From: Rhizobium sp. BK602 | GTDB lineage: Bacteria > Pseudomonadota > Alphaproteobacteria > Rhizobiales > Rhizobiaceae | DNA length: 64,000 nucleotides | Assembly: GCF_014195095.1 (NCBI RefSeq) | Contig: NZ_JACIBC010000001.1 | Span: forward strand, 744,001 to 808,000 | Direction: 5' to 3' | Shown here: in pieces, positions 8,627 through 17,084 of the stretch | Numbering within the stretch: position 1 is the first letter of the stretch | How the letters are laid out: every line of letters begins with the position of its first letter | Made by a program: the position numbers and the translations under genes | Notes under the pieces: model-generated | Databases searched by the model: none | Told to the model about the DNA's origin: nothing | What the model saw: the letters and a program-made list of their open reading frames with translations, nothing else

Positions 8627-9100
8627 CTAGATCCAGCGGCGGGTATGCCTGCAGTAGAACTCGAATTCGCAGCCGAAGCGCGCGAGCAGATGCATCTCCT
8701 CGCGATGAATGACCAGCATCGTGGTCAGGGCCGCCGCCACCGCCGCCATGGCGATGAACCAGAGATTGCCGATCAACAGGCCGAGGCTCATCGTCAGCAG
8801 CGTGTAGCCGAGATAGGTCGGGTTGCGGCTGAAGCGGAATGGCCCCTTGGTGACGAGATGCGTGCTGCAACGCTGCGTCAGCACGGTCGTGCGGCTTTCG
8901 ATCAGGGTCTTGACCGCCCAGACATTCAGCGTAACCGCGACGAAGGTCAGGAGCGCGCCGATCGCCCAGCCGATGGCGGCAAACGGCTGAGGCAGCCGCA
9001 TGGGATAATCCTGGTTGAGATACAACGCCGCTATGACTGCGAGACTATACAATACAGGCGGCCACGGAAAACTCAGCGACTTGGAACGATAGGCATTCAT
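8627..9100 (-). CDS. Isoprenylcysteine carboxyl methyltransferase-like membrane protein
   Basis: 157 residues with about four hydrophobic helices. The C-terminal half has the ICMT/phospholipid methyltransferase pattern: KGPFRFSRNPTYLGYTLL, then HREEMHLLARFG and YCRHTRRWI, the SAM-binding and catalytic face of this family. It is likely an inner-membrane methyltransferase. Bacteria lack prenylated CaaX proteins, so the substrate is unknown. The gene starts 12 bases after the DUF1624 gene ends and is probably in the same transcript. Confidence 0.8.
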   Translation of the reverse strand: MNAYRSKSLSFPWPPVLYSLAVIAALYLNQDYPMRLPQPFAAIGWAIGALLTFVAVTLNVWAVKTLIESRTTVLTQRCSTHLVTKGPFRFSRNPTYLGYTLLTMSLGLLIGNLWFIAMAAVAAALTTMLVIHREEMHLLARFGCEFEFYCRHTRRWI

Positions 9101-9112
9101 AGAATAACCCTG

Positions 9113-10102
9113 TCATTGCGCTTGTTCCGTGCATTGTAGCGCGATTCGCGTCACTCGTTCATCGCTATCTGCCTTGATTGCGCCCGACATCAGCGGCGAA
9201 AACAGATTTTGTGCCTGCAGCCGCTCCAGCGTGCACTGGCAGAAGCTGCGGCACATGGTTTCGCTGCCGGAGCGCGTGCAGGAGGTCTCGCATTGCCTGA
9301 TATAGTCGACCGCCTGGTCGACGGGTTGCGGTGGCATGACCAGCGACAGAAGATAGACGAGGCTGATGAGCAGCGGCTGGTGGACAAGGTAGAAGATCAG
9401 GCTGTGGCGGCCGGCGCGGGCGATGAGGTTGCGGCCGGAGCCGAGCTTCGCCAGCGAATGAAGCCATCCGAACCGGATTGCCAGCTGCGCCATGCCCAGA
9501 CCGAAAAGGAAAGGCGTCAGCCAGGGAAAGAGCGGCACATAGTCGTTCGACCGGGGGATGCTCTGGGACAGGCCGACCCAGTAGAGCCACGGGGCGTCGA
9601 AAAAAGCGGAATGCAATGAGAAGGGTGCGACGACATTGTCGACGATGATGCCGGCCGCAAGCAGCAGGGCGACCGACAAGGTCGCGAAAGCCGGCAGGCG
9701 CAGGAAGAGCAGCCCGATGATGCTGGCCGCCGCAATGCTGTGCAGGATGCCGAAGAAAATCCATTCGTCGCGCATGCCGATGAAGGTGACGATGGAAATC
9801 GCGGCTGCGGCTGCGACGATCATGCCGAGGCGCTTGAAATAGGATTGCCAGCGGATTTCCGGCGTGCTGGCAAGCACCAGGCTGACGCCGGCGAGAAACA
9901 GGAAGGTGCTGGCAATGGCGCGGGCGTAGAATTTCAGCCAGCCGGTCTCCGCCGTACCGGGATCGAGATAGCCGAAGAATTCGAAATCCCAGGTGCCGTG
10001 ATAGCTGGCCATCGCCAGGAGTGCGGCGCCACGCGCCGTATCCAGAATGCCGATGCGGGGCGTTTTCTGCGGCGCATCGGTACTCTCGGCAATAACGGCC
10101 AT
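9113..10102 (-). CDS. DUF1624 membrane acyltransferase-like protein with Cys-rich C-terminal tail
   Basis: 329 residues. The first 260 contain about eight to nine membrane helices with the DUF1624/HGSNAT pattern: RIGILDTARGAALLAMASYH near the start, FFGILHSIA in the middle and HSLIFYLVHQPLL near the end. The family includes the lysosomal acetyl-CoA:glucosaminide acetyltransferase, so membrane transacetylation is the general inference. The last 65 residues are unusual: two CX3C pairs eight residues apart, a further CxC and a Cys close to the C-terminus (ALQCTEQAQ). The tail looks like a small disulphide-bonded domain outside the membrane. GAAGGA precedes the ATG. Confidence 0.82.
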   Translation of the reverse strand: MAVIAESTDAPQKTPRIGILDTARGAALLAMASYHGTWDFEFFGYLDPGTAETGWLKFYARAIASTFLFLAGVSLVLASTPEIRWQSYFKRLGMIVAAAAAISIVTFIGMRDEWIFFGILHSIAAASIIGLLFLRLPAFATLSVALLLAAGIIVDNVVAPFSLHSAFFDAPWLYWVGLSQSIPRSNDYVPLFPWLTPFLFGLGMAQLAIRFGWLHSLAKLGSGRNLIARAGRHSLIFYLVHQPLLISLVYLLSLVMPPQPVDQAVDYIRQCETSCTRSGSETMCRSFCQCTLERLQAQNLFSPLMSGAIKADSDERVTRIALQCTEQAQ

Positions 10103-10169
10103 CGGCGGGTCCTTCCAGGCATGAATTCAGATCGTCGGCGCCGGCACCTTCAACGGCGGAGTGGCGCTG

Positions 10170-10862
10170 TCATGGCACATCGATATCCATGATGGCCAGA
10201 CGGGCGTCGGAAAAAAACTGCCGGCGAACCAGTACCACGATGATGAAGAGCGTGGTGATCATGAAGACATAGGGGCTCAGGAACCAGCCGAGATAACCGA
10301 TCGACAGGAAGATTGCTCTGAGGCCCGCATTGAAATTGCGGGCGGCGATGACGTTCATGCGGATCACGCGCTCGGCGGCGCGTTCCGCCGCCGGCGGATC
10401 GAGCTCGGCATCCTGCCGCATCGGCAGGGCGCCGAAGAGGATGGTGCAATAGTTGAACAGGCGATAGGCCCAGCCGAACTTGAAGAAGGCATAGCCGAAC
10501 AGGCAGGCAAGCCCCGCCACCTTGATTTCGAAAGCGGCGCGGCCGCCATTGAGAATGAAAGGCAGGTCGGAAAAGAAGGCGTTGACCTTGTCGGTGGCGC
10601 CAAGCAGGGCGAAGCAGCTGCCGATGGCGAAGATCGACGTGGACGCGAAGAAGCCGGTTCCGTTCTGCAGGCCGGACAGGATCTGCGTATCGATCATCTT
10701 CAGGTCGCGGCGCAGCGAATTGTGAATCCATTCCCGGCGGCGTTCGTTCATCGCCAGCGTCAGGCTGGTGCGATTGAAGAAACTGGCGCTGGTGGTGATC
10801 CAGTTGAGCGCGATCCAAAGCACAACAAAGAGGGCGAGGGCGACATAGTCGGCAGTCGTCAT
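10170..10862 (-). CDS. DUF599 family membrane protein
   Basis: 230 residues from MTTADYVALALF at 10862. Four to five hydrophobic helices are spaced by a basic segment (NERRREWIHNSLRRD) and the conserved RNFNAGLRAIFLSIGYLGW region of DUF599. It is predicted to sit in the inner membrane. The family has no assigned function. It is divergent from sdaA, with about 200 bases between the starts, and lies 67 bases upstream of the DUF1624 gene on the same strand. Confidence 0.82.
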   Translation of the reverse strand: MTTADYVALALFVVLWIALNWITTSASFFNRTSLTLAMNERRREWIHNSLRRDLKMIDTQILSGLQNGTGFFASTSIFAIGSCFALLGATDKVNAFFSDLPFILNGGRAAFEIKVAGLACLFGYAFFKFGWAYRLFNYCTILFGALPMRQDAELDPPAAERAAERVIRMNVIAARNFNAGLRAIFLSIGYLGWFLSPYVFMITTLFIIVVLVRRQFFSDARLAIMDIDVP

Positions 10863-11060
10863 GAAGGCAGATTCTCCAAATCCATAGGGTGCCGATTCTA
10901 GCTGACGGGCGTTTGCGCGCAATGGCCTTATGTTTGCACCGCCTGATGCCTATATGGTATGTCGCAGGGATGAAATCCGATGTCGGTTGATCGCCGTACA
11001 GGGGGGCCTCGATGGCGTAGCCTTGTGACGGCTCGATTTGCCGAGGAGCACCAAAGGTCC

Positions 11061-12470
11061 ATGTTTCTTTCAGTTTTCGATGTTTTCAAAATCGGTGTCG
11101 GACCGTCCAGTTCGCACACGATGGGCCCGATGTCCGCCGCCAATCGGTTTCTCGACCTTCTGCTGTCGAACGAATGGCCGCGCCCGTCCTCGAACGTACA
11201 TGTCGCGTCGATCAAGGTGAGCCTGCACGGTTCGTTGGCGCATACCGGTATCGGCCATGGCACGGGCAGGGCGGTGATTCTCGGCCTGATGGGCGAACGT
11301 CCGGACCAGGTCGATCCCGACCGGATGGATATCGTCATCGACGAGGTCGAGCGCAGCGGCCGCATCATGCCGCCGGGCCATCCGGCCTATCAGTTTCAGC
11401 CAAAGACCGATCTGATCTTCGACAAGAAGGTGCCGCTGCCGGGCCATGCCAACGGCATGAGCTTCTCCGCCTTCGACAAGGACGATCGCCTGCTCGTCAA
11501 GCGCATCTATTATTCCGTGGGTGGCGGTTTCGTCGTCACCGATACCGAGCTCGAACAGATGCGCGCCGACAAGAAGAAGTCCGCGGCATCCGGTGAGCGC
11601 ATACCTTTCCCCTTTGCCACGGCAAAGCAGATGCTGGAGATGTCCGAGCGCTCCGGCCTGTCGATCGCGCAGATGAAGCGGGCCAATGAAGAGACGCGCA
11701 TGAGCAGCGACGAGCTCGACGCCGGGCTCGACCGCATTTGGGCGGCGATGAGCAGCTGCATCGATCGGGGCCTGAAGGTCGATGGCATCATGCCGGGCGG
11801 ACTGAAGGTACGCCGCCGCGCCCGCGCCATCCACGACAAGCTGCAGGAGGAATGGCGCAGCAACCGCATCAATCCGCTGCTCGCCAACGACTGGCTGAGC
11901 GTCTACGCCATGGCCGTCAACGAGGAGAATGCCGCCGGCGGCCGCGTGGTCACGGCTCCGACGAACGGCGCGGCTGGCGTCATTCCCGCGACCATCCGCT
12001 ACTACCAGCATTTCCACGAGGACTGGGACCAGGACGGCATCCGCAACTACCTGCTGACGGCCGCCGCCGTCGGCGGCATCATCAAGCACAATGCCTCGAT
12101 CTCCGGCGCCGAAGTCGGCTGTCAGGGCGAGGTGGGTTCGGCGGCCGCGATGGCGGCTGCGGGACTTGCCGCCGTCATGGGCGCTTCGCCGGAGCAGATC
12201 GAGAATGCCGCCGAAATCGCGCTGGAACACCATCTCGGCATGACCTGCGATCCGGTCGCGGGTCTCGTGCAGGTGCCCTGCATCGAGCGCAATGCGCTGG
12301 GCGCCGTCAAGGCGGTGACGGCCGCCTCGCTCGCCATCAAGGGCGACGGCCAGCATTTCGTCCCGCTCGACGCCTGCATCGAGACCATGCGCCAGACCGG
12401 CTACGACATGAGCGAGAAGTACAAGGAAACCTCGACGGGCGGCCTTGCCGTGAACGTCGTCGAGTGCTGA
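11061..12470 (+). CDS. sdaA: L-serine ammonia-lyase (serine dehydratase), iron-sulfur type
   Basis: Converts L-serine to pyruvate and ammonia. At 469 residues it is the single-chain form with the beta domain first ([23 protein letters not shown]) and the catalytic alpha domain after. The Fe-S cluster cysteines are seen in [21 protein letters not shown] and [12 protein letters not shown]. The closing [15 protein letters not shown] is also conserved. The frame opens upstream, but the ATG at 11061 is where the family begins. The enzyme is oxygen-sensitive and cytosolic. It is followed 59 bases later by the DUF1489 gene. Confidence 0.95.
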   Translation: MFLSVFDVFKIGVGPSSSHTMGPMSAANRFLDLLLSNEWPRPSSNVHVASIKVSLHGSLAHTGIGHGTGRAVILGLMGERPDQVDPDRMDIVIDEVERSGRIMPPGHPAYQFQPKTDLIFDKKVPLPGHANGMSFSAFDKDDRLLVKRIYYSVGGGFVVTDTELEQMRADKKKSAASGERIPFPFATAKQMLEMSERSGLSIAQMKRANEETRMSSDELDAGLDRIWAAMSSCIDRGLKVDGIMPGGLKVRRRARAIHDKLQEEWRSNRINPLLANDWLSVYAMAVNEENAAGGRVVTAPTNGAAGVIPATIRYYQHFHEDWDQDGIRNYLLTAAAVGGIIKHNASISGAEVGCQGEVGSAAAMAAAGLAAVMGASPEQIENAAEIALEHHLGMTCDPVAGLVQVPCIERNALGAVKAVTAASLAIKGDGQHFVPLDACIETMRQTGYDMSEKYKETSTGGLAVNVVEC

Positions 12471-12529
12471 GTGTGGACGCCCGCCGATAAGAGCTTGACG
12501 CTGCCGGTCAAAAGGATTTCAACGGCGTC

Positions 12530-12967
12530 ATGGCTTTGCATATCATCAAATTGTGCGTGGGCGCGGACTCACTGGAGGACCTGCGCGAATGGGTTTCCGA
12601 GCGGGCGATGAGCGCCATCGCCGCCGGTCTGGAGCCGCATACGACCCATACCACCCGCATGGTGCCGAAGCGCGTGGACGAGCTGCTGGACGGCGGCTCG
12701 CTCTATTGGGTGATCAAGGGGCAGGTGCAGGCGCGACAAAAGCTCTTGGGCATAGAAACCTTCACCGATGTCGACGGCATCCATCGCTGCCGGCTCATCC
12801 TCGATCCGAGCGTGATCGAGACCGCCAGCCAGCCGCGTCGGGCCTTTCAGGGCTGGCGCTACCTGCCGCAGGAGGACGTGCCGCGCGATCTCGACAGTCT
12901 CGGCGGCGGCGTCAACGAACTGCCCGCGGATCTCCGCCGCGAGCTTTCCGAGCTGGGCTTGCTCTAA
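12530..12967 (+). CDS. DUF1489 family protein
   Basis: 145 residues, soluble. It matches the alphaproteobacterial DUF1489 family from end to end: an opening HIIKLCVGADS, HTTRMVPKRVDELLDGGSLYW, a central RCRLILDP and a closing AFQGWRYLP. AAGGA lies upstream of the ATG. No enzymatic motif is recognisable. It is in line with sdaA, 59 bases downstream, and may share its transcript. Confidence 0.85.
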   Translation: MALHIIKLCVGADSLEDLREWVSERAMSAIAAGLEPHTTHTTRMVPKRVDELLDGGSLYWVIKGQVQARQKLLGIETFTDVDGIHRCRLILDPSVIETASQPRRAFQGWRYLPQEDVPRDLDSLGGGVNELPADLRRELSELGLL

Positions 12968-12977
12968 AACAAGCCGC

Positions 12978-13256
12978 TCAACGCAGCCGTATCTGCACCG
13001 GAGCCTGGCCGTTCGGCGAGGTGATGTGCAGGTGGATATGGGCTTCCGGCTGCGAATAGCGCCAGGCGCGGGCGCCGTGGCAGAGCAGAATGCCGATCAG
13101 ATCTTTCGTCTTGTTGCGCGAACGCGAACGGTTGAGGCCGAGATCGGCCAACCGCAATGCCGCCTCATGCAGCGGATGAAGGGCAAAGCCGCCCTTCGGC
13201 TTGATCTTTCCCGCGCCATCGAGCGAGAAACCAGGAAAGTTCTCGTTCATCGCCAT
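12978..13256 (-). CDS. Small conserved hypothetical protein
   Basis: About 92 residues from ATG 13256, with GGGG 9 bases upstream; ATG 13250 is an equally possible start. It is soluble and basic in the middle (LNRSRSRNKTKDLIG) and His-rich near the end (EAHIHLHITSPNG). I do not recognise a family. It is convergent with the DUF1489 gene, with 10 bases between the stops. The frame has rhizobial codon use and no overlapping rival gene, which supports it as real. Confidence 0.6.
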   Translation of the reverse strand: MAMNENFPGFSLDGAGKIKPKGGFALHPLHEAALRLADLGLNRSRSRNKTKDLIGILLCHGARAWRYSQPEAHIHLHITSPNGQAPVQIRLR

Positions 13257-13385
13257 TTCACATCCCCGTAACACATTACAAACTCAGGGCCGGCCCGACG
13301 AACATTCGGGACCGGAACGCCGGGTCTCGCCACGCGCAACCCGGCAATCTCTCGGCAATGCGATGCACAGACGGTGATCGCATTC

Positions 13386-14897
13386 CTATTCCAAACTCGC
13401 CCAGCACTTCACGCCGGCTTTCTTGAGTGCCTTGCAGGCATTGACCGCCGCATTCTGGTCGGCAAAGCCGCCGAAACGGGCGCGATAGCCGCCATCATAG
13501 GCAACCGCATAGGGCTTGGCGGCGCGCAGCGCCTTGCCGCCCTTGCTCTTGGCATTGTCGAGCAGATCGCCGGCACCATCCTTGCTGGAGGAGACGCCGA
13601 TCTGTACGACCCAGCCGGTCGGACCCTTTTCAGCCTTGCTCGCCTTTTCGGGCTTTTCAGCCTTCTCGACCTTCTGCGGCTTGATGATCTTCGTATCGGC
13701 CTTGGAGGTGGATGCCGTCGTCACGCTATCGACTTCGACGGCATCGTCTTCATCGTCAGATGCGGGCGTCGGAGCGATGGACGCGACTTCGTTCGATGCG
13801 GCGCGCTGCTTCTGCTTGGTCGCGAGCAGCGGATTGGCCGACTTCGGCGTTACCGCGGCGAATGCAGCGGCGCTCGACGGCTGCTCGTCATCATCCGCTT
13901 CCGCCGCTGGCGCGATATTGGCCTTTGCCGTGGTGACGGCAACCATGCGGGCGCTTGCCGCCTTGACGTTCGGCGTCTCCGCAACGGTCTGGGCGACGAT
14001 GTTGGAGGAAATATGCTTCGTCGATGCCTGCGGCAGATAGGTGGCGATCAGCTTGCGCATCTGGTTGTCGCGGGCAGGCGTCGAGGTGCCGCCGAGCACG
14101 ACGCCGACGATCGACCGGCCATCGACCTTGACCGAGGTCGCGAGATTGTAGCCGGCCGCGCGCGTATAGCCGGTCTTGATGCCGTCGACGCCGCGGACGC
14201 TGCCGACAAGGCGGTTGTGACCCAGAATGACCCGGTTACCGAGATGGAAGCTCGTTTCCGAAAAGAAGGGGTAATATTGCGGGAAATGTTCGCGCAGGGC
14301 GACGCCAAGGCGGGCCTGGTCGCGCGCCGTCGTCATCTGCGCGGTGTTCGGCAGGCCGTTCGGGTTGCGGTAGGTGGTGCGCGTCATGCCGAGCGCACGA
14401 GCCTTGTCGTTCATCATGCGGGCGAAACCGTCTTCCGAACCGCCGAGCATTTCACCAAGTGCCATGGCGGCGTCATTGGCGGATTTGGTCACGATGCCCA
14501 GGATAGCCTCGCGCACCGTCACCGAGCGCCCCGTGCCGATGCCGAGCTTGGTCGGCGCCTGCATGGCGGCGTTCTTGGAAAAGACGACGGGGGTATCGAG
14601 CGTGATCCGGCCGGCTTCAAGCGCCTCGAAAGTCAGATAGACCGTCATCATCTTGGTCAGCGATGCCGGATAATGGAGCGTGTCCGCATTCTCGCTATAG
14701 AGGACATTGCCGGTATTCGCGTCGATGACGATACCCGCATATTTCGGGCCTCCGGCTGCATTCGACGCATCGACGGTGATGGTCACCGTCACGGTCGAAA
14801 TAGCAAGACCAAACAGCACCTTCGTCAGAAGCTTACCGGTATGCGACGAGGATGCGGAGAAAATTGATCTGGACACTACTTCACTCTCTGCTTGCAT
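13386..14897 (-). CDS. D-alanyl-D-alanine carboxypeptidase with C-terminal SPOR domain
   Basis: 503 residues. A signal anchor near residue 25-45 is followed by a penicillin-binding peptidase S11 domain with SLTK (nucleophile Ser), SAN and KTG motifs. A linker of about 130 residues is low in complexity, with KAEKPEKASKAEK-type repeats. The last 75 residues form a SPOR domain (GWVVQIGVSS ... YRARFGGF). It trims the terminal D-Ala of peptidoglycan stem peptides in the periplasm. The SPOR domain binds denuded glycan and usually targets proteins to the division septum. It is a single gene. Confidence 0.93.
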   Translation of the reverse strand: MQAESEVVSRSIFSASSSHTGKLLTKVLFGLAISTVTVTITVDASNAAGGPKYAGIVIDANTGNVLYSENADTLHYPASLTKMMTVYLTFEALEAGRITLDTPVVFSKNAAMQAPTKLGIGTGRSVTVREAILGIVTKSANDAAMALGEMLGGSEDGFARMMNDKARALGMTRTTYRNPNGLPNTAQMTTARDQARLGVALREHFPQYYPFFSETSFHLGNRVILGHNRLVGSVRGVDGIKTGYTRAAGYNLATSVKVDGRSIVGVVLGGTSTPARDNQMRKLIATYLPQASTKHISSNIVAQTVAETPNVKAASARMVAVTTAKANIAPAAEADDDEQPSSAAAFAAVTPKSANPLLATKQKQRAASNEVASIAPTPASDDEDDAVEVDSVTTASTSKADTKIIKPQKVEKAEKPEKASKAEKGPTGWVVQIGVSSSKDGAGDLLDNAKSKGGKALRAAKPYAVAYDGGYRARFGGFADQNAAVNACKALKKAGVKCWASLE

Positions 14898-15014
14898 TTA
14901 TGGTCTCGATTATCCGGCCGCCGCCTCCATGAACGCCCGTTGCGTTCCAACCTAGAGACTTAGCGTTACCAATCGGTTTATGATGAACAGTTGGTTTCAA
15001 GTTTTGGCACCATT

Positions 15015-15785
15015 TTAGCCGTCATTAGCCGACCTAGCGCCGGCGTTCGGTGCCGCGACGAGCCGGGCCTTGACGAAGGCTTGAACAGCCTCGTCCATCG
15101 CCCGCCAATCCTTGAGCTGATTGCTGGAAAAACGATAAAGTACGCTGAGATCCTTGCCGATCGCGACATCGCGCTGGCAATCGCCGCTCGTCGCCTGATC
15201 GGGCGAGGCGGGCAGGATGCAGCGCACGACATAATCGGGTTGATTGGCGCGGGGCGCGGTCAGCAGTACCTCGCCGCTATAGCCGGCATCGGCGCGCAGG
15301 CGATGGCCCGTCAATCCGTAAGGACCGGCAAATGCCTCGCCCTCCGTCAGATGCGAATAGATCGGCTCCAGCCGGCCGGACATGTCGCGTGACATTGTGC
15401 TCTGGCTGATCTGGAGAAAGATCAGCGGCGAAGATTGCGAGATGTCGTCAAAGCGCAGCCGATCGGCCTCGCTGTACCCCTGCATCTGCGGCCAGGTGAG
15501 GTAGAGATCGATGCGTTCGGCGGCGCCATCGATCCTCTGGCTTGGAAAGCGGATAGTATTGGCGCCGAGCCGCAGCGTGTCTTCCCCGACCATGACGGTG
15601 ACCGGTTTCGTGCTCGCCGTATGGCCGGCAAGCGAGATCCTTTCCCCGAGCCAATGGCCGCCAACGGTGATCGCGATCGTCAATCCCGCGAGCACGGCGA
15701 CGCCTGCCGTCAAACGGTAGACAAGACCGCTCGATATCAGCGGCCGTTCATCGATCATGGAGGCGGACGACAAAGGAGGGGTCAT
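15015..15785 (-). CDS. Membrane-anchored conserved hypothetical protein
   Basis: 256 residues. One hydrophobic helix lies near the N-terminus (LTAGVAVLAGLTIAITVGG); the rest is predicted periplasmic and has two Cys about 15 residues apart (VRCILPAS and GDCQRDV) that could pair. An alternative start is MIDERPLISS at 15758. I do not recognise the family beyond rhizobial conserved hypothetical proteins. A CtrA-like box lies about 107 bases upstream of the start. It follows the D,D-carboxypeptidase locus on the same strand but is upstream of it, with a gap of about 117 bases. Confidence 0.65.
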   Translation of the reverse strand: MTPPLSSASMIDERPLISSGLVYRLTAGVAVLAGLTIAITVGGHWLGERISLAGHTASTKPVTVMVGEDTLRLGANTIRFPSQRIDGAAERIDLYLTWPQMQGYSEADRLRFDDISQSSPLIFLQISQSTMSRDMSGRLEPIYSHLTEGEAFAGPYGLTGHRLRADAGYSGEVLLTAPRANQPDYVVRCILPASPDQATSGDCQRDVAIGKDLSVLYRFSSNQLKDWRAMDEAVQAFVKARLVAAPNAGARSANDG

Positions 15786-15891
15786 GCGCTTGCCTTCGGT
15801 TTCCAGTCGCCCGCATCATCACCTCTTGATGATGTCGCGGTAGCAAAAGACCCTGATGAGTCCCGTTACCGAATGATTGTCGCCATGATGG

Positions 15892-15906
15892 TTAATGGGT
15901 CGTTAA
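15892..15906. promoter_or_regulatory. CtrA-type box TTAA-N7-TTAA
   Basis: An exact match to the alphaproteobacterial cell-cycle regulator CtrA consensus, with seven bases between the two TTAA half-sites. It lies upstream of the membrane protein gene starting at 15785. Chance matches occur, so binding is inferred. Confidence 0.45.
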
Positions 15907-15963
15907 AAATGGGCAGGCTTGCATGTTTAATAGCGCATGCACGACGCGGATAGCCGGAAGGAA

Positions 15964-15993
15964 GAGCCGTTCCCGGGACAGCGGGAACGGCTC
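15964..15993. terminator. Perfect 12-bp hairpin, probably terminator of the LapG-like gene
   Basis: GAGCCGTTCCCG and CGGGAACGGCTC pair perfectly around GGACAG. It lies 95 bases beyond the end of the minus-strand peptidase gene. In that direction the stem is followed by TTCCTTCC, only weakly T-rich, so termination is likely but not certain. The rest of 15786-16088 holds the CtrA-like box and no gene that I can support. Confidence 0.5.
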
Positions 15994-16088
15994 GAGGCGC
16001 CGGTCAGGACAGAATGCGGGGACAGACCGGTGCCCCTGACCCGGATCGCCGGCGCTAGGCCACCGCCGATCTCCAGGTTCTTGGAGAC

Positions 16089-16694
16089 TTATTTCAAGCT
16101 GCCGACGGCGACGGCGCGGCCGTCCTGTATCTTGACCCAGCGAGCGGGATCATCAGCGGACTGGCGCTTGAGGAAGGTGTATTCGGTGTCCGACCAGAGA
16201 TTTACCTTGTTGCGCATATTGTCGAGAATGAAATCGCCGCGATCGGTGCGCACCGTCAATACGGCGTGCCCCTCGCCATTCGGCTGCAGGACGACGGTCA
16301 TCAGCAGGTCGGAGGGAGAGAAGCCGGCTTCGATCAGCTCCTTGCGCTTCAGGAGCGCGAAGTCCTCGCAATCGCCGGCGACGGTCGGGATCGCCCATTT
16401 TTCCTCGACGCCATAAAGGTCCATGTCGGTCATCGGCTTGATCGTCGTATTGACCGTGTAGTTGATCTTCAGGAGGGTCTTCCAGCGGTCCTCGGTGAGG
16501 ATGGCGGGACCGGCATCGCCGCCCGCATAGGCGCATTCCTTCGGATTCTCCTTGCAGAACTGATAATGACCGATCGGCGGAGCGGCATCGCCCGTGATCG
16601 TCATGTTGGCAGGCGTCGCGTGAGCGAAGCCGAGACAGCCGAAGGTGAAGAGAGCTATTGCGGCGTAACCGCGAAGAAGGAATTGAAAGCTCAT
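16089..16694 (-). CDS. Transglutaminase-like cysteine peptidase (BTLCP, LapG-like)
   Basis: 201 residues with an N-terminal signal peptide ending near AHA. The catalytic triad of bacterial transglutaminase-like cysteine proteinases is visible: Cys in AGDCEDFALLKR, His in GEGHAVLTV and Asp in FILDN. Periplasmic LapG proteins of this family cleave large surface adhesins when the c-di-GMP receptor LapD is not engaged. That role is a family inference; no lapD or RTX adhesin gene lies nearby. Two Cys before the domain (FCKENPKECAYAGG) may pair. The gene stands alone, with an AT-rich upstream region. Confidence 0.88.
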   Translation of the reverse strand: MSFQFLLRGYAAIALFTFGCLGFAHATPANMTITGDAAPPIGHYQFCKENPKECAYAGGDAGPAILTEDRWKTLLKINYTVNTTIKPMTDMDLYGVEEKWAIPTVAGDCEDFALLKRKELIEAGFSPSDLLMTVVLQPNGEGHAVLTVRTDRGDFILDNMRNKVNLWSDTEYTFLKRQSADDPARWVKIQDGRAVAVGSLK

Positions 16695-17084
16695 GTCCGT
16701 GTCCCTGTTTTATTAGGACCAGAATGACATGCAGGCTTTTATCCCACGCAAAATTACGCAGTTAAATTAAGTGCTTAGTTGAATCAAATACCGCGAAAAT
16801 TATCATAAAATTTGAATCAAATTCGAGATAAAGCGGAAAGCAGGTCTGAAAAACCGCCGGCGCCGGGAAAAGCGGCAGGGAATATTTTATCCAATTGTTT
16901 TCATTGGATTTATTTCTCCAAAATCCGGCTTTTCCATTCGTTTTGCCGCCCGGCGGCTTTCTGGATGGCGATCGAGAACATCGTTCCCGTGTGCCGTCAT
17001 GATCGCGCCAAGACGGCGAATGTCCGCGCGTCGTGCCATTTTGAAACAGAGTGCCGAAAATTATTTTTGGATTTTTTACTGCCT
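16695..17084. other. 390-base AT-rich intergenic region
   Basis: No gene is supported here. Bases 16740-16900 are much richer in A+T than the surroundings and hold two copies of TTGAATCAAAT. This looks like promoter DNA for the minus-strand peptidase gene at 16694. The part next to 17084 has an AT-rich patch just past the end of the prolyl aminopeptidase gene, with no clear hairpin. Confidence 0.5.
16779..16822. repeat. Two direct copies of TTGAATCAAAT
   Basis: Identical 11-base copies occur at 16779-16789 and 16812-16822, 33 bases apart, which is about three helical turns. They lie 85-130 bases upstream of the LapG-like gene, a position suited to an activator or repressor. Confidence 0.45.

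Noticed and set aside
10863-11060. Possible glycine or serine riboswitch upstream of sdaA
   Set aside because: The conserved core of glycine riboswitches is not found in this stretch.
11070-12356. Minus-strand open frame opposite sdaA
   Set aside because: It is antisense to a clear serine ammonia-lyase, with no ribosome binding site or recognisable motif.
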